Assembly (NCBI GenBank): GCA_039182715.1
Contig: JBCDBY010000006.1
Span: 1-35,704 of the forward strand
Length of the DNA: 35,704 nt
Source of the DNA: JBCDBY01 sp039182715
GTDB taxonomy: Bacteria > Planctomycetota > PLA2
Reading direction: 5' to 3'
Shown: piece after piece, positions 8,801-17,173 of the stretch
Position numbering within the stretch: position 1 is the stretch's first letter
Layout of the letters: every line of letters starts with the position of its first letter
Made by a program: the position numbers and the translations under genes
The notes under the pieces: model-generated
Told to the model about the DNA's origin: nothing
Database searches by the model: none
The model's input: only the letters and a program-made list of their open reading frames with translations

Positions 8801-9229
8801 GGCATCCCGATGGTGCGCGTGTTCGGCGAGGACAGCAAGGACAACGCGGGCGACTCGGTCCGCTTCCACGACGTGGACGGCGACGGCTCGCTGGATCTCG
8901 TCATCGGGACCACCGGCGGCGCCGGTCCGACCAACCAGAAGGGCACCAACACGGGTGAGGTCGCGGTCGTCCGCGGCATAACCAAGCCCAGCGGTGTCTT
9001 CGAGTTCTCACTCTCGCGCGCGTCGATGCCGGCCGGCATCACCCTGACGCGCTTCTACGGCAGCAGCGTCACCGACCGCTTCGGCACTTCGCTCGCGTTC
9101 GGTGACTTCAACGGCGACGGAAATCCGGACATCCTCACCGGGGCCAACAAGGCCACCGGTCTCGGTCGCCTCTTCGTCGACTCCGGCGAAGCGTACGTCC
9201 TGTGGGGACGTCCGGTTTGGTGGAAGTAG
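5849..9229 (+). CDS. Large lipoprotein with Ig-like, kelch-like and FG-GAP repeat domains
   Basis: A 1126-aa exported lipoprotein. MGIRYLTLLIGALLISC gives a signal peptide with a lipobox ending at C17. Next come a bacterial Ig-like (SbsA/Big_5-type) domain at about 30-125 (SNPTEGETGVEPS ... IELRFS), a kelch-like propeller at about 140-490 with repeated GGxxD/ILVAGG/LPTGNVLIAGG elements, and a second Ig-like domain at about 495-590 (SVSPQALATGVG ... IAIRFSKPV). The C-terminal half has seven integrin-alpha-like FG-GAP repeats with calcium-loop cores such as DVNGDGIDD, DINNDGFGD, DVDNDGFRD, DLDNDGFAD, DLDGDGFGD, DVDGDGSLD and DFNGDGNPD. GTG 5849 has AGGGAGG upstream. A role in adhesion or as a surface scaffold is plausible; no enzyme domain is seen. 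It is transcribed alone, ends at a strong terminator, and may be iron-regulated. Confidence 0.88.
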   Translation: MGIRYLTLLIGALLISCSSGGSDTASQTIALSLVSSNPTEGETGVEPSRLIELRFSSGLDAATAQDAVTVTVNGLTFPRAVNAIGNLIEIALGGNLPGDADVRIVVGGSLRGAGGEEPIADLVINFVIEPDEGNTNPGTGGGQVARFAAAAAPLANGRTLIVGGLDDANQTLGSAEILESVALAPTGDLATARWAHRAGVLADGRVLVCGGFTDAAGTGLVDSCEIFDPEAGTFSVLGAMATPRAQFHLVRTPAGLLVAIGGSSQPGGPAITTTIEAWDVFTETFQAIDEQLPVALTASAVVALPDGKILVAGGVDDTGTVTDRAFLVDPVEDEIEELANPMEEARHSAAAILLPTGNVLIAGGTDDDGDVLGSLEIFNPTTGTFTELDEELSAPRRDLEAVRLANGTIALVGGVFDDDTTTARRVEIFDASTDRIESVFVMSVGRVGGVTFGALDGALFIVDGATELVSPPDTIRRITRLTASALGSSVSAPRILSVSPQALATGVGADAEIAIRFSKPVTEDSVQSAVAVTDAEGRTVSGTLDLQSGGTRLVFRPDNPLPVLQKINVSVSTQIVDRLGLNLANDGARNWSFETTYDVRIGARDDKSQFGFAVAAGDVNGDGIDDMLVSAYVAESVPGSGTREGELYLILGQQGTVGAPVLRDLSSFVGRASLRITGQSNGDQLGQEASMGIEDINNDGFGDIVIGAHFGDGPTESESNRGEVFVVFGQQNFPSATLQLGGGAVAGFNILRLYGPVAGDKLGEGLSFGDVDNDGFRDMVIGATGVHGNDVSDTGAVFVVFGGTLNDFGIISGYGEDTLGAAATTVKHVEFWGIERSDRLGWATACGDLDNDGFADVAGGATGADGVNNANSAAGEVIVFFGASRATLLGNDTHRAYQSGTTSTLPGFAVLGEDRTDFYGWSIDIDDLDGDGFGDLAINGRSADGPTNVRSNAGEVTILFGGVRTQFLPATETWADVAISSNLVGIPMVRVFGEDSKDNAGDSVRFHDVDGDGSLDLVIGTTGGAGPTNQKGTNTGEVAVVRGITKPSGVFEFSLSRASMPAGITLTRFYGSSVTDRFGTSLAFGDFNGDGNPDILTGANKATGLGRLFVDSGEAYVLWGRPVWWK

Positions 9230-9247
9230 CCGAACCTTCGCCATCAT

Positions 9248-9284
9248 CCCGGCGGCGGCCTGCATGGCGCCGCCGGGACTTTTT
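9248..9284 (+). terminator. Intrinsic terminator after the FG-GAP gene
   Basis: A perfect 10-bp stem, CCCGGCGGCG (9248-9257) with CGCCGCCGGG (9268-9277), a 10-nt loop, then five T residues (9280-9284). It lies between the convergent lipoprotein and AhpD-like genes. Confidence 0.85.
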
Positions 9285-9290
9285 GCCGCG

Positions 9291-9851
9291 TTACCAGCCC
9301 TCGGGCCGCGGCGGCATCTCCGGCTCGAGGTCGGTGCCGAGGGCGTCGGCGATGCGGTTGATGTAGTTGAAGTAGCCGATCACCTGCGCCGCGTCGTGGA
9401 TGTCGCGGTCGTCCAGTCCGACGGCGCGCAGCGGATCGAGATCGCCCTTCTCCATGCGCCCCGGGGTGTGCGTGAGCTTGTCCGCGAACGTACAGAGCGC
9501 GCGCTCGCGCTCGGTCAGATCGGCCGTGCGCCAGTCCTCGGTGATCGCCTTTGTCGCTTCGTCGGTCCCGCCCTCCAGGCGGAAGTCCTCTGCGTGGGCG
9601 AGGGTTCAGTAGTAGCAGTCGTTGGCGCGGCTGGTCACCGTCGCCAGCAGCTCGCGCTCCTGGCGCGAGAGCCCGCTGGGGCCCTTCATGATCTGCATGT
9701 AGAACCCCATGGACTTCTCCATGGTCGCCGGGTTGGGGCTCATCGTGCGCACGATGCCGAAAACCCGGCCCGCCCGGGCCAACGCGGCGTCGTACATCTG
9801 CTTGAGGGGGCCGGTCGCCTCGTCGTCGGCGACCAATCGAATCCAGGCCAT
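9291..9851 (-). CDS. AhpD-family peroxidase-related enzyme, candidate selenoprotein (TGA at the catalytic Cys)
   Basis: A full-length member of the AhpD-like peroxidase-related family. ATG 9851 runs to TAA 9293-9291 (186 aa) if the TGA at 9608-9606 is decoded. The family motif E-x11-C-x2-C-x3-H is present as E67, C79, TGA-encoded residue 82 and H86 (NDCYY-U-TLAH). In AhpD the second Cys of the pair is the peroxidatic residue, exactly where selenocysteine would be useful. The protein continues normally after it (AEDFRLEGGTDEATKA ... GYFNYINRIADALG) with no other lesion. A hairpin with bacterial-SECIS-like geometry lies at 9566-9584. If TGA stops, an inactive 81-aa fragment results. The alternative is a TGC-to-TGA error or mutation. 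The start has TACCAT 6 nt upstream and no Shine-Dalgarno site. It is divergent from the M16 protease gene by 41 bp. Confidence 0.75.
9566..9584 (-). promoter_or_regulatory. SECIS-like stem-loop downstream of the in-frame TGA
   Basis: In the mRNA, UUCCGCC pairs with GGCGGGA (7 bp including one G-U) around the loop UGGAG. The loop begins 29 nt after the UGA and its second base is G. This fits the loose bacterial SECIS pattern (loop 16-37 nt downstream, G in the first two loop positions). Chance hairpins are common in sequence this GC-rich. Confidence 0.4.
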
Positions 9852-9857
9852 CGCCCG

Positions 9858-9863
9858 ATGGTA
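9858..9863 (-). promoter_or_regulatory. TANNNT -10 element, AhpD-like gene
   Basis: TACCAT, exactly 6 nt before the ATG at 9851. It lies 17 bp from the -10 element of the divergent gene. Confidence 0.5.
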
Positions 9864-9880
9864 CCGCTGGCGGCGGGGCT

Positions 9881-9886
9881 TAGCCT
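9881..9886 (+). promoter_or_regulatory. TANNNT -10 element, M16 gene
   Basis: TAGCCT, exactly 6 nt before the ATG at 9893. The intervening GAGAGG is too close to the start to be a good Shine-Dalgarno site. Confidence 0.5.
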
Positions 9887-9892
9887 GAGAGG

Positions 9893-12685
9893 ATGCGTTC
9901 GACCCTGCTGATGCTGTTCCTCCTCGCCGGCTTCGTCCAGGCGGAGGAGACCCCCCTGCCCACCGATCCCGCGCTGACCACCGGCACGTTGCCGAACGGC
10001 CTGCGCTACTGGATCCAGCCCAACGCGACGCCCCCGGGCAAGGTGTCGATCCTGCTGCACGTGCACAGCGGCTCGCTCAACGAGAGCGAAGAGCAGCGCG
10101 GTCTCGCGCACTACCTGGAGCACATGGCCTTCAACGGCTCCAAGCACTTCCCGCCGGGCGAGATGGTGAAGTTCTTCGAGTCGCTCGGCATGCGTTTCGG
10201 ACAGCACCAGAACGCGTTCACCGGCTTCGACCAGACGACGTACCTCATGCACCTGCCGGACACCAAGCCGGAGACGATCGAGAAGACCATGCTCTATCTC
10301 GCCGACGTCGGCTTCCGCCTGCTGCTCGGCGAGGAGGAGATCGACAAGGAGCGCGGCGTCATCCTCGAGGAGAAGCGCTCCCGCGCCGGCGTCGGCCAGC
10401 GCATCATGGACCAGGCGCTGCCGATCATCGTGCCCGGCTCGCGTCTCGCCGAGCGTATGCCGATCGGCCTCGAGTCGGTGATTCGCGAGTCGAAGCGCGA
10501 CCGCTTCGTCGACTACTACACCACCTGGTACCGCCCGGACAACGCGACCGTCATCGTCTGCGGCGACATCGACGTCGAGACGATCCGCGGGATGATCGCG
10601 AAGAAGTTCGCGGACTGGAAGCCGGCCGAGAACCCGAAGCCGGACTACCCGACCGGCGTCCGCTTCCACGAGAAGCTCGAAGCGGCGGTGATCACGGACC
10701 CGGAGCTGACCGAGGTCAGCATCGGCTTCTCCTGCCTGCGACCCCGCGAACCGGATGCGCACGTCTCGGACCTGCGCCGCGATCTGGCCGGCAACATCGG
10801 CATCTGGATCGCCAACCGCCGCCTCTCGCAGATGCTGCAGAAGGGCGAGGCGCCCTTCCAGTCGGCCAACCTGCGCGCCGGCGACTTCCTCGGCGCGGCG
10901 ATGACCGTCGACGTCGAAGCGACCGGCGCGCCCGAGCGCTGGCAGGAGATGCTGACCGCCGTCGTGACGGAGACCAAGCGCGCGCGCGAGCACGGCTTCC
11001 GCGAGGACGAGATCGAGCTGGCGAAGAAGGCGATCGTCGCCAACGTCGAGCTCGCCGCGCGGCGGGCGCCCACGCGCGCCACGCAGACCTACATCATGGC
11101 GATGAACAGTGCCGTCACGGAAGGCCGCATTCCGATGTCGGCCGCGCAGTCGGAAGAGCTCGTCAAGAAGCTGTTGCCCACCATCACCGCGGACCAGATC
11201 CAGGCGCGCTTCCGCGAGCTCTATCGCTTCGACCGCGGGCTCGTGCTGTCGACGGCGCCTCGCAAGGAGGGCGTCGAGGCGCCGACGAAGGCGGGTCTGC
11301 TCGCCGTCTTCGGCAAGGCGGTCGCCGCCGAGGTCGCGGCGGGCGAGGGCGCGCAGTCGACCGGCACGCTGCTGGAGAAGGACCCCGAGCCCGCCCCCGT
11401 CGCGGCGCGCACGATCCATCAGGGCCTGCAGGTCGAGTCGCTGCGACTCGCCAACAACGCACGCGTGCATCTGCGCACCATGACGGAGCGCAAGGATGCC
11501 GTCGTCGTGACCGTCCGGTTCATCGGCGGCATGTACGACGAAACCGCGAAGACGGCGCAGTACACCGGCGTCGGCTCGATCGCGCTGCGCTCGGGGACGG
11601 CGGCGACCGGCCGGCTCTCCAGCAGCGAGCTGAGCGACTTGACGACCGGCAAGAAGTTCGGCTTCGGTGGCATTCCGGACGATGGCTCGCTGGTGTTCAC
11701 GATGATCGGCGCGCCGGACGACCTCGAGGAGGGTTTCCGCGTGCTGCACGCGCTGCTGACCGACCCGAAGCTCGAGAGCGCGCCCGTCGACCGCTGGAAG
11801 CTGCAGACCAAGCTGCAGCTGAGTGCGGCGATGCAGGACCTCGGCTTCCGCGCCGAAAACGCGGTGGGCGAGCTGATGTCGGGAGGCGACCCCCGGGTGA
11901 TGACCCCGTCGACGGAGCATATCGACGCCATGGACCGGGCCGCGGCGGAGGCGTGGCTGAAACAGGTGCTGCGCCGCGCTCCGATCGAAGTCTCGATCGT
12001 CGGTGACCTGCCGCGGGCGCGCATGTCGGAACTCGCGCGCACCTACATCGGGACCCTGCCCAAGCGCGATCTCGAGCGCGAGGATCTCGCCACGATCCGT
12101 CGCGTGGCGATCAAGGACGGCCCGTTCCGCCGCCGCGTGGAGGTCGAAACCAAGACCGAGCGCGCCGAGGTCCGCCTCGGCTGGCGCGGCGCGGCGGCCA
12201 CGGATCGGCACGACGCGCGCGTCCTGCTCTTCGGCTCGTTCGTCGCGAACTCGCGGCTGACCAAGGAGATCCGCGAGGACCGCGGTCTCACCTACTCGAT
12301 CCAGTGTGCGTCCGTGCCGGGCGCGCTCGACGGCATGGGGCGCTTCCTCGTCCAGTTCACCGCCGACGTGCCGAAGGCGGACGAAGCGACGAAGATCGCG
12401 CGGCAGGTGGTCCTCGACATGATCGGCGACAAGCCGCCGACCGACGCCGAGATCGACGCCGTGAAGAGCCAGATCCGCAACATCCTGGAGACGCAGCTCA
12501 AGCAGCCGCGCTTCTGGGCGGACTCGCTCTCGTGGCTGCGCACGAACGGCCGTCAGGTCGACGATCTGACGAAGTTCGAGGCGAACTACATGGGCATCAC
12601 GAAGGAAGAGATCATCGCGACGCTCAAGAAGTACCTGAAGGACGAGCGGTACTACGAGGTGATCGCGGTCCCGAAGGGAGAGTAG
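9893..12685 (+). CDS. M16-family zinc metalloprotease (PqqL/insulinase-like), secreted
   Basis: A 930-aa two-lobed peptidase of the M16 (pitrilysin) family. An N-terminal signal peptide (MRSTLLMLFLLAGFVQA) directs export. The inverted zinc motif H-x2-E-H is H73-Y-L-E76-H77, with the third ligand probably E153 in IDKERGVILEEKR. The sequence around it (HYLEHMAFNGSKHFPPGE) is typical of PqqL-like proteases. The second half (about 500-930) is the non-catalytic M16_C-type lobe and ends with the usual KEIREDRGLTYSI and late helix blocks, so the gene is complete. A role in degrading peptides in the periplasm-like compartment is likely. It is transcribed alone, divergent from the AhpD-like gene, and followed by a bidirectional terminator hairpin. 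Confidence 0.92.
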   Translation: MRSTLLMLFLLAGFVQAEETPLPTDPALTTGTLPNGLRYWIQPNATPPGKVSILLHVHSGSLNESEEQRGLAHYLEHMAFNGSKHFPPGEMVKFFESLGMRFGQHQNAFTGFDQTTYLMHLPDTKPETIEKTMLYLADVGFRLLLGEEEIDKERGVILEEKRSRAGVGQRIMDQALPIIVPGSRLAERMPIGLESVIRESKRDRFVDYYTTWYRPDNATVIVCGDIDVETIRGMIAKKFADWKPAENPKPDYPTGVRFHEKLEAAVITDPELTEVSIGFSCLRPREPDAHVSDLRRDLAGNIGIWIANRRLSQMLQKGEAPFQSANLRAGDFLGAAMTVDVEATGAPERWQEMLTAVVTETKRAREHGFREDEIELAKKAIVANVELAARRAPTRATQTYIMAMNSAVTEGRIPMSAAQSEELVKKLLPTITADQIQARFRELYRFDRGLVLSTAPRKEGVEAPTKAGLLAVFGKAVAAEVAAGEGAQSTGTLLEKDPEPAPVAARTIHQGLQVESLRLANNARVHLRTMTERKDAVVVTVRFIGGMYDETAKTAQYTGVGSIALRSGTAATGRLSSSELSDLTTGKKFGFGGIPDDGSLVFTMIGAPDDLEEGFRVLHALLTDPKLESAPVDRWKLQTKLQLSAAMQDLGFRAENAVGELMSGGDPRVMTPSTEHIDAMDRAAAEAWLKQVLRRAPIEVSIVGDLPRARMSELARTYIGTLPKRDLEREDLATIRRVAIKDGPFRRRVEVETKTERAEVRLGWRGAAATDRHDARVLLFGSFVANSRLTKEIREDRGLTYSIQCASVPGALDGMGRFLVQFTADVPKADEATKIARQVVLDMIGDKPPTDAEIDAVKSQIRNILETQLKQPRFWADSLSWLRTNGRQVDDLTKFEANYMGITKEEIIATLKKYLKDERYYEVIAVPKGE

Positions 12686-12693
12686 TCAGCGAT

Positions 12694-12741
12694 CCGTTTT
12701 CAGTGGGTCTCGGATGGGCATCCGAGGCCTACTGACAACGG
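12694..12741. terminator. Bidirectional terminator hairpin between convergent genes
   Basis: A long imperfect stem lies between the M16 gene and the VWA gene. The inner part is a perfect CTCGGATG/CATCCGAG stem, extended outward by CAGT/ACTG and CCGTT/AACGG. The T-rich (CCGTTTTC) side favours use for the leftward transcript. Confidence 0.6.
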
Positions 12742-12751
12742 AAGACTTCCT

Positions 12752-13927
12752 TTACGCCTGGAGGAGCCGGATTCCCCGCTCGATCCCTTCGACGGTGAGC
12801 GGGACCATGCGGCCGGGGAAGAGCTGCTGGACCATTCCGATGGAGTGGGTGTAGTGCCAGAACTCCTCGGGAACGGGGTTGATCCAGATGGCGCGCTCCC
12901 AGACGCGGGTGGCGCGCTGCAGCCAGAGCGCGCCCGCCTCCTCGTTCCAGTGCTCGACGGAGCCGCCCGGCTGGATGATCTCGTACGGGCTCATGCTCGC
13001 GTCGCCGACGAAGATCACGCGGTAGTCGGGACCATACGTGCGCAGGATCTCCGCCGTGGAGAGCGTCTCCTTGTAGCGCCGGCTGCTGTCCTTCCACACC
13101 TTCTCGTAGAGACAGTTGTGGAAGTAGAAGTGCTCGAAGTGCTTGAACTCGGAGCGCGCCGCCGAGAAGAGGCGCTCGACCATCAGCACGTGATCGTCCA
13201 TCGAGCCGCCGACGTCGAGGAACAGCAGCACCTTGATGACGTTCTCGCGGCTCGGGTGCATGCGGATGTCGACGTAGCCGCCGTTGCGCGCCGTCGCGTG
13301 AATCGTGCCGGAGAGATCCAGCTCCTCGTCGTGGCCATCGCGCGCCAGCTTGCGGAGCTTGCGCAGCGCGACCTTCATGTTGCGCGTGCCGAGCTCGACC
13401 GAGTCGTCGAAGTTGCGGAACTCGCGCCGGTCCCAGACCTTCACCGCGCGGCGATGGCGCGACTTGTCCTGGCCGATGCGGATGCCTTCCGGGTTGTAGC
13501 CGTAGGCGCCGAACGGCGAGGTTCCGCCGGTGCCGATCCACTTGCTGCCGCCGCCGTGCCGCTTCTTCTGTTCGGCGAGACGCTTCTTGAGCGTCTCCAT
13601 GAGCTTGTCCCAGCCGCCGAGCGCCTGGATCTTGCGCTTCTCCTCTTCGCTCAGGTGCTTCTCGCCGAGCTTCTTGAGCCACTCCTCGGGCAGCGTCGTG
13701 AAGGGATCGTCGATGCGCTCGACGCCCTCGAACCACTCCGCGAAGGCGCGGTCGAACTTGTCGATGTGGCGCTCGTCCTTCACCAGCGTCGCGCGGGCGA
13801 GAAAGTAGAAGTGCTCCACGGAGAAGTCCGCGACACCCTCCTTCATCGCCTCCAGCAGCGTGAGGTACTCCTTGAGGGAGACCGGCACGCCGCCGTCGCG
13901 CAGCAGGTAGAAGAATCCGGTGAACAC
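12752..13927 (-). CDS. VWA-domain protein (CoxE-like), partner of the MoxR ATPase
   Basis: A 391-aa VWA-domain protein starting at GTG 13927, two bases after the stop of the MoxR gene, with AGAGG upstream, so the pair is co-transcribed and probably coupled. The N-terminal region (1-130) is helical and charged. A GGGSKWIGTGGTSPFGAYGYNPEG segment (in two pieces, 125-148) is typical of this family. The VWA metal site starts at D238-V-G-G-S242 (LDVGGSMDD), in which Gly replaces the usual Ser of D-x-S-x-S. As I recall this family, that form is normal for it, so metal binding cannot be excluded. The end has WLNPVPEE-like (IWINPVPEEFW) and MVPLTVEG motifs. MoxR-VWA pairs act in metal insertion or protein-complex assembly. 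The client here is unknown. No signal peptide: cytoplasmic. Confidence 0.88.
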   Translation of the reverse strand: MFTGFFYLLRDGGVPVSLKEYLTLLEAMKEGVADFSVEHFYFLARATLVKDERHIDKFDRAFAEWFEGVERIDDPFTTLPEEWLKKLGEKHLSEEEKRKIQALGGWDKLMETLKKRLAEQKKRHGGGSKWIGTGGTSPFGAYGYNPEGIRIGQDKSRHRRAVKVWDRREFRNFDDSVELGTRNMKVALRKLRKLARDGHDEELDLSGTIHATARNGGYVDIRMHPSRENVIKVLLFLDVGGSMDDHVLMVERLFSAARSEFKHFEHFYFHNCLYEKVWKDSSRRYKETLSTAEILRTYGPDYRVIFVGDASMSPYEIIQPGGSVEHWNEEAGALWLQRATRVWERAIWINPVPEEFWHYTHSIGMVQQLFPGRMVPLTVEGIERGIRLLQA

Positions 13928-13929
13928 GG

Positions 13930-14778
<849 letters not shown>

Positions 14779-14784
14779 GGCAGA

Positions 14785-14790
14785 AGGGTA
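14785..14790 (-). promoter_or_regulatory. TANNNT -10 element, MoxR gene
   Basis: TACCCT, exactly 6 nt before the ATG at 14778. Its presence suggests the MoxR-VWA unit is transcribed independently of the DUF2330 gene just upstream. Confidence 0.5.
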
Positions 14791-14801
14791 CCGTGCGGCG
14801 G

Positions 14802-16238
14802 TCAGGGATCGAGTTCGATGGTCCAGGAAGAGCCGTCCTCAAGGAACTGGTCCGCGACGATCACGCCGTCCGGTCGGGTTCGCAGGACGAAACCGCCCGG
14901 CGCATCGATCTCCCGGAAGCCGGCCGCGGCCACGGCGGCGCGGAGACTCGCGAGCGTCAGCCTGCCCTCGTCGGCGAGCTGCGAGGCGAGCGGGTAGATG
15001 TCCTCGAAAGCGCGTACGGGTCGCTGCGGCACCGTCTCGCCCGTGGGAGCCAGGAGCAGACCCACCCCACCTCCGAGCAGGACGGCAAGCGGCACCAGGA
15101 GCGCGACGACGAGCCGCGGACGGAATGCGCGTCCCGGATCCTCCGCCTGCCGGGCGAGAGCGACGACGACGCCGAACACGAGGACCACCCAAACGATATG
15201 GAGCAGCTTCGGCCAGGCGCGGCGGATCGAACTCGCCGTGTAGAAGTGCGGGCGATTCCGCTCGTAGTCGACGAACGTCGGACGCAGGTCGACACGCATG
15301 GCCACCGCATCGAGCTCGCCGTGCAGATGCGTGAGCACGAGCGGCCGTGGCACCAGGCGAACAATCTCCGGATGCAGCCGCCGGTAGTCCTTCCCGAACT
15401 CGCCGGCACTGCGCGTCTCCATGCCGTCCCACGCGACCTGCCGCGGCGCGGCGACGAAGAGGTCGAGCGAGAGGCGTGTCGCGCCGACGCCGGTCAGGCG
15501 CATTGGATAGACCGGCTCCGGCGTCGCGAACCGAAAGACCAGCGGATGCGCGACCCGGCGGCCCCTCCCGTTCGTGCGCAGACGCATGGCGGCAATCGAC
15601 CAGCCCTCGTCGAGGTGCGCCTGCAGAGACGCCTGCAGGGACGGGCCGACCGCCGGAGGAACCTTGTAGCCGCGGTGCGCGAGCCATCCGAGAACCTCGC
15701 TCGCAGACTCGGCCTGCAGAACGGCGGTCTCGTAGGAGCCGACCGTACGCTCTTCCGCCGCGACGGCGAAAGCCGCGCCGGCGGCGGACCCTTTCGCGAG
15801 ATAGATCGCATCGCAGGTGGAGAACGACGTCGCCACCCCGAGCACCAGTACGACCACGGCGAGGCTCGGAGGGTCCTTCAGCCGTGCCGCCGCGAGAAGG
15901 GAAAGGAAGAAGAGGGCGAACCCGAGAACGGCCGTGACGATCTCGAATCCACGCAGCGGGTCATGCCGCAGATCGGGCGCCGTGAGCGCCCGCAGCGTCG
16001 GGAACAATCCCTCCGTCGAAGCTTCGATCTTCGGTTTGGAAGGCAGCGGCACGAGCCAGGCGAACTCGTTCCCCTCTCCCACGAACGCGCTCTCGATCAC
16101 GAGCGTCTCGTGTCCTTTATCCCACACGAGCAGCGCGCTCTGGTCGGGCACGTCGACGACGGCATTCTCGCGGCCGAAGAACTTCCCGTCGGCGAATGCG
16201 GTGCTCGCCAGCAGGACCAGGACCACGAGCCGCGCCAT
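14802..16238 (-). CDS. DUF2330-like exported membrane protein
   Basis: A 478-aa protein resembling DUF2330. It has a signal peptide (MARLVVLVLLASTAFA) directly followed by DGKFF, then the family-typical block in which a stored signal is checked (QSALLVWDKGHETLVIES) and EFAWLVPLPSKP. Predicted membrane helices lie at about 102-120, 125-143, 320-340 and 348-370. A soluble globular region at about 150-315 has the YEYE/ETAVLQAESASEVLGWL-like block. DUF2330 proteins are found in several high-GC phyla and have no assigned biochemical role. Start ATG 16238 is divergent from the aldo/keto reductase gene by 20 bp. No clear Shine-Dalgarno or TANNNT at the preferred spacing is seen; the nearest candidate is TAACGT 10 nt upstream. 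Confidence 0.75.
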   Translation of the reverse strand: MARLVVLVLLASTAFADGKFFGRENAVVDVPDQSALLVWDKGHETLVIESAFVGEGNEFAWLVPLPSKPKIEASTEGLFPTLRALTAPDLRHDPLRGFEIVTAVLGFALFFLSLLAAARLKDPPSLAVVVLVLGVATSFSTCDAIYLAKGSAAGAAFAVAAEERTVGSYETAVLQAESASEVLGWLAHRGYKVPPAVGPSLQASLQAHLDEGWSIAAMRLRTNGRGRRVAHPLVFRFATPEPVYPMRLTGVGATRLSLDLFVAAPRQVAWDGMETRSAGEFGKDYRRLHPEIVRLVPRPLVLTHLHGELDAVAMRVDLRPTFVDYERNRPHFYTASSIRRAWPKLLHIVWVVLVFGVVVALARQAEDPGRAFRPRLVVALLVPLAVLLGGGVGLLLAPTGETVPQRPVRAFEDIYPLASQLADEGRLTLASLRAAVAAAGFREIDAPGGFVLRTRPDGVIVADQFLEDGSSWTIELDP

Positions 16239-16258
16239 ACGGGTTAGAACGTTAGTCG

Positions 16259-17173
16259 ATGAGCGACCTCACGCGGCGACGATTCCTCGTAGCGGCCGGC
16301 GCGACGCTGACGGCCCCGTTCGTCTTCGCCGACGAGCGCCCGATGCCGCTGCGCCCGTTCGGCCGGACCGGCCTCAAGGTCTCGCTCGCCGGACTCGGCT
16401 GCTATCCGCTCGGCCGCATGGGCGCCGAGCCGGCGACCAAACTGGTGCGCCGCGCCGTCGAGCTCGGGATCAACTATTTCGACACCGCCGAGTCCTACAG
16501 CAGCGGCCGGAGCGAGGAGAACCTGCGCGCCGGACTCAAGGGCCTGCGCGACAAGGTACTCATCGGCTCGAAGACGCTGCGTCGTGACAGGAAGGGCGCG
16601 CTCGAACAGCTCGAAGGAACGCTCAAGCGGCTCGGCACCGATCGCCTCGACGTCTGGCAGTTCCACGCGCTCTCCTCGAAGGGCGATGTTGACCGCATCC
16701 TCGGCAAGGGCGGCGCGATGGAGGCGGCGGTCGAAGCGAAGAAGGCGGGCAAGGTGCGCTACATCGGCATCACCGGCCACGCCGACCCGCAGGTCTTCGT
16801 CGACGCCATGGGCCGCCACGCCTTCGACACGCTGCTCATTCCGCTCAACTGCATCGACCCCCACCACCGCTCCTTCGAGGAGAAGGCTCTCCCGGTCGCA
16901 CGCCAGAACAAGGTCGGCACGGTCGCGATGAAGGTCTTCTGCTCCGGCCGCCTGCCGGGCGACCGCATCGTCAAGGCGGAGGAGTGCCTGCGCTACACCT
17001 ACGGCCTTCCGATCGACACCTGCATCGTCGGCTGCGACACGGTCGCGCAGGTGGAGCTGGCGGCGCACGTCGCGCGCAACGGCAAGCCGATGGCGAAGAA
17101 GGAGCGCGACCAGCTACGCGCCGCGACCAAGTCGCACAGCCCGCGCCTCGAGTGGTACAAGCGTCAGGACTGA
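16259..17173 (+). CDS. Aldo/keto reductase with Tat signal
   Basis: A 304-aa aldo/keto reductase with an N-terminal twin-arginine export signal (TRRRFLVAAGATLTAPFVFA). After the signal it has RPFGRTGLKVSLAGLGCYPLG in two blocks and the catalytic tetrad D75 and Y80 (DTAESY), K105 (GSKT) and H136 (WQFHAL). The C-terminal third is shorter than in cytoplasmic AKRs and carries a CLRYTYGLP ... CIVGCDTV region typical of exported planctomycete-type oxidoreductases. Being Tat-exported it would fold with NADP(H) before export. The substrate is unknown. Its 3' end overlaps the convergent DUF1294 gene by 10 bp. Confidence 0.9.
   Translation: MSDLTRRRFLVAAGATLTAPFVFADERPMPLRPFGRTGLKVSLAGLGCYPLGRMGAEPATKLVRRAVELGINYFDTAESYSSGRSEENLRAGLKGLRDKVLIGSKTLRRDRKGALEQLEGTLKRLGTDRLDVWQFHALSSKGDVDRILGKGGAMEAAVEAKKAGKVRYIGITGHADPQVFVDAMGRHAFDTLLIPLNCIDPHHRSFEEKALPVARQNKVGTVAMKVFCSGRLPGDRIVKAEECLRYTYGLPIDTCIVGCDTVAQVELAAHVARNGKPMAKKERDQLRAATKSHSPRLEWYKRQD

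Noticed and set aside
5834..8869. Long minus-strand open frame (about 1000 codons) over the lipoprotein gene
   Set aside because: It is antisense to the FG-GAP gene, has arginine-rich low-complexity content and no domain; it is a by-product of GC-rich third positions. Many other long antisense frames in the window were dropped for the same reason.
9740..12211. 823-codon minus-strand frame over the M16 gene
   Set aside because: Antisense to a clear protease; composition biased, no recognisable family, no promoter or ribosome site.
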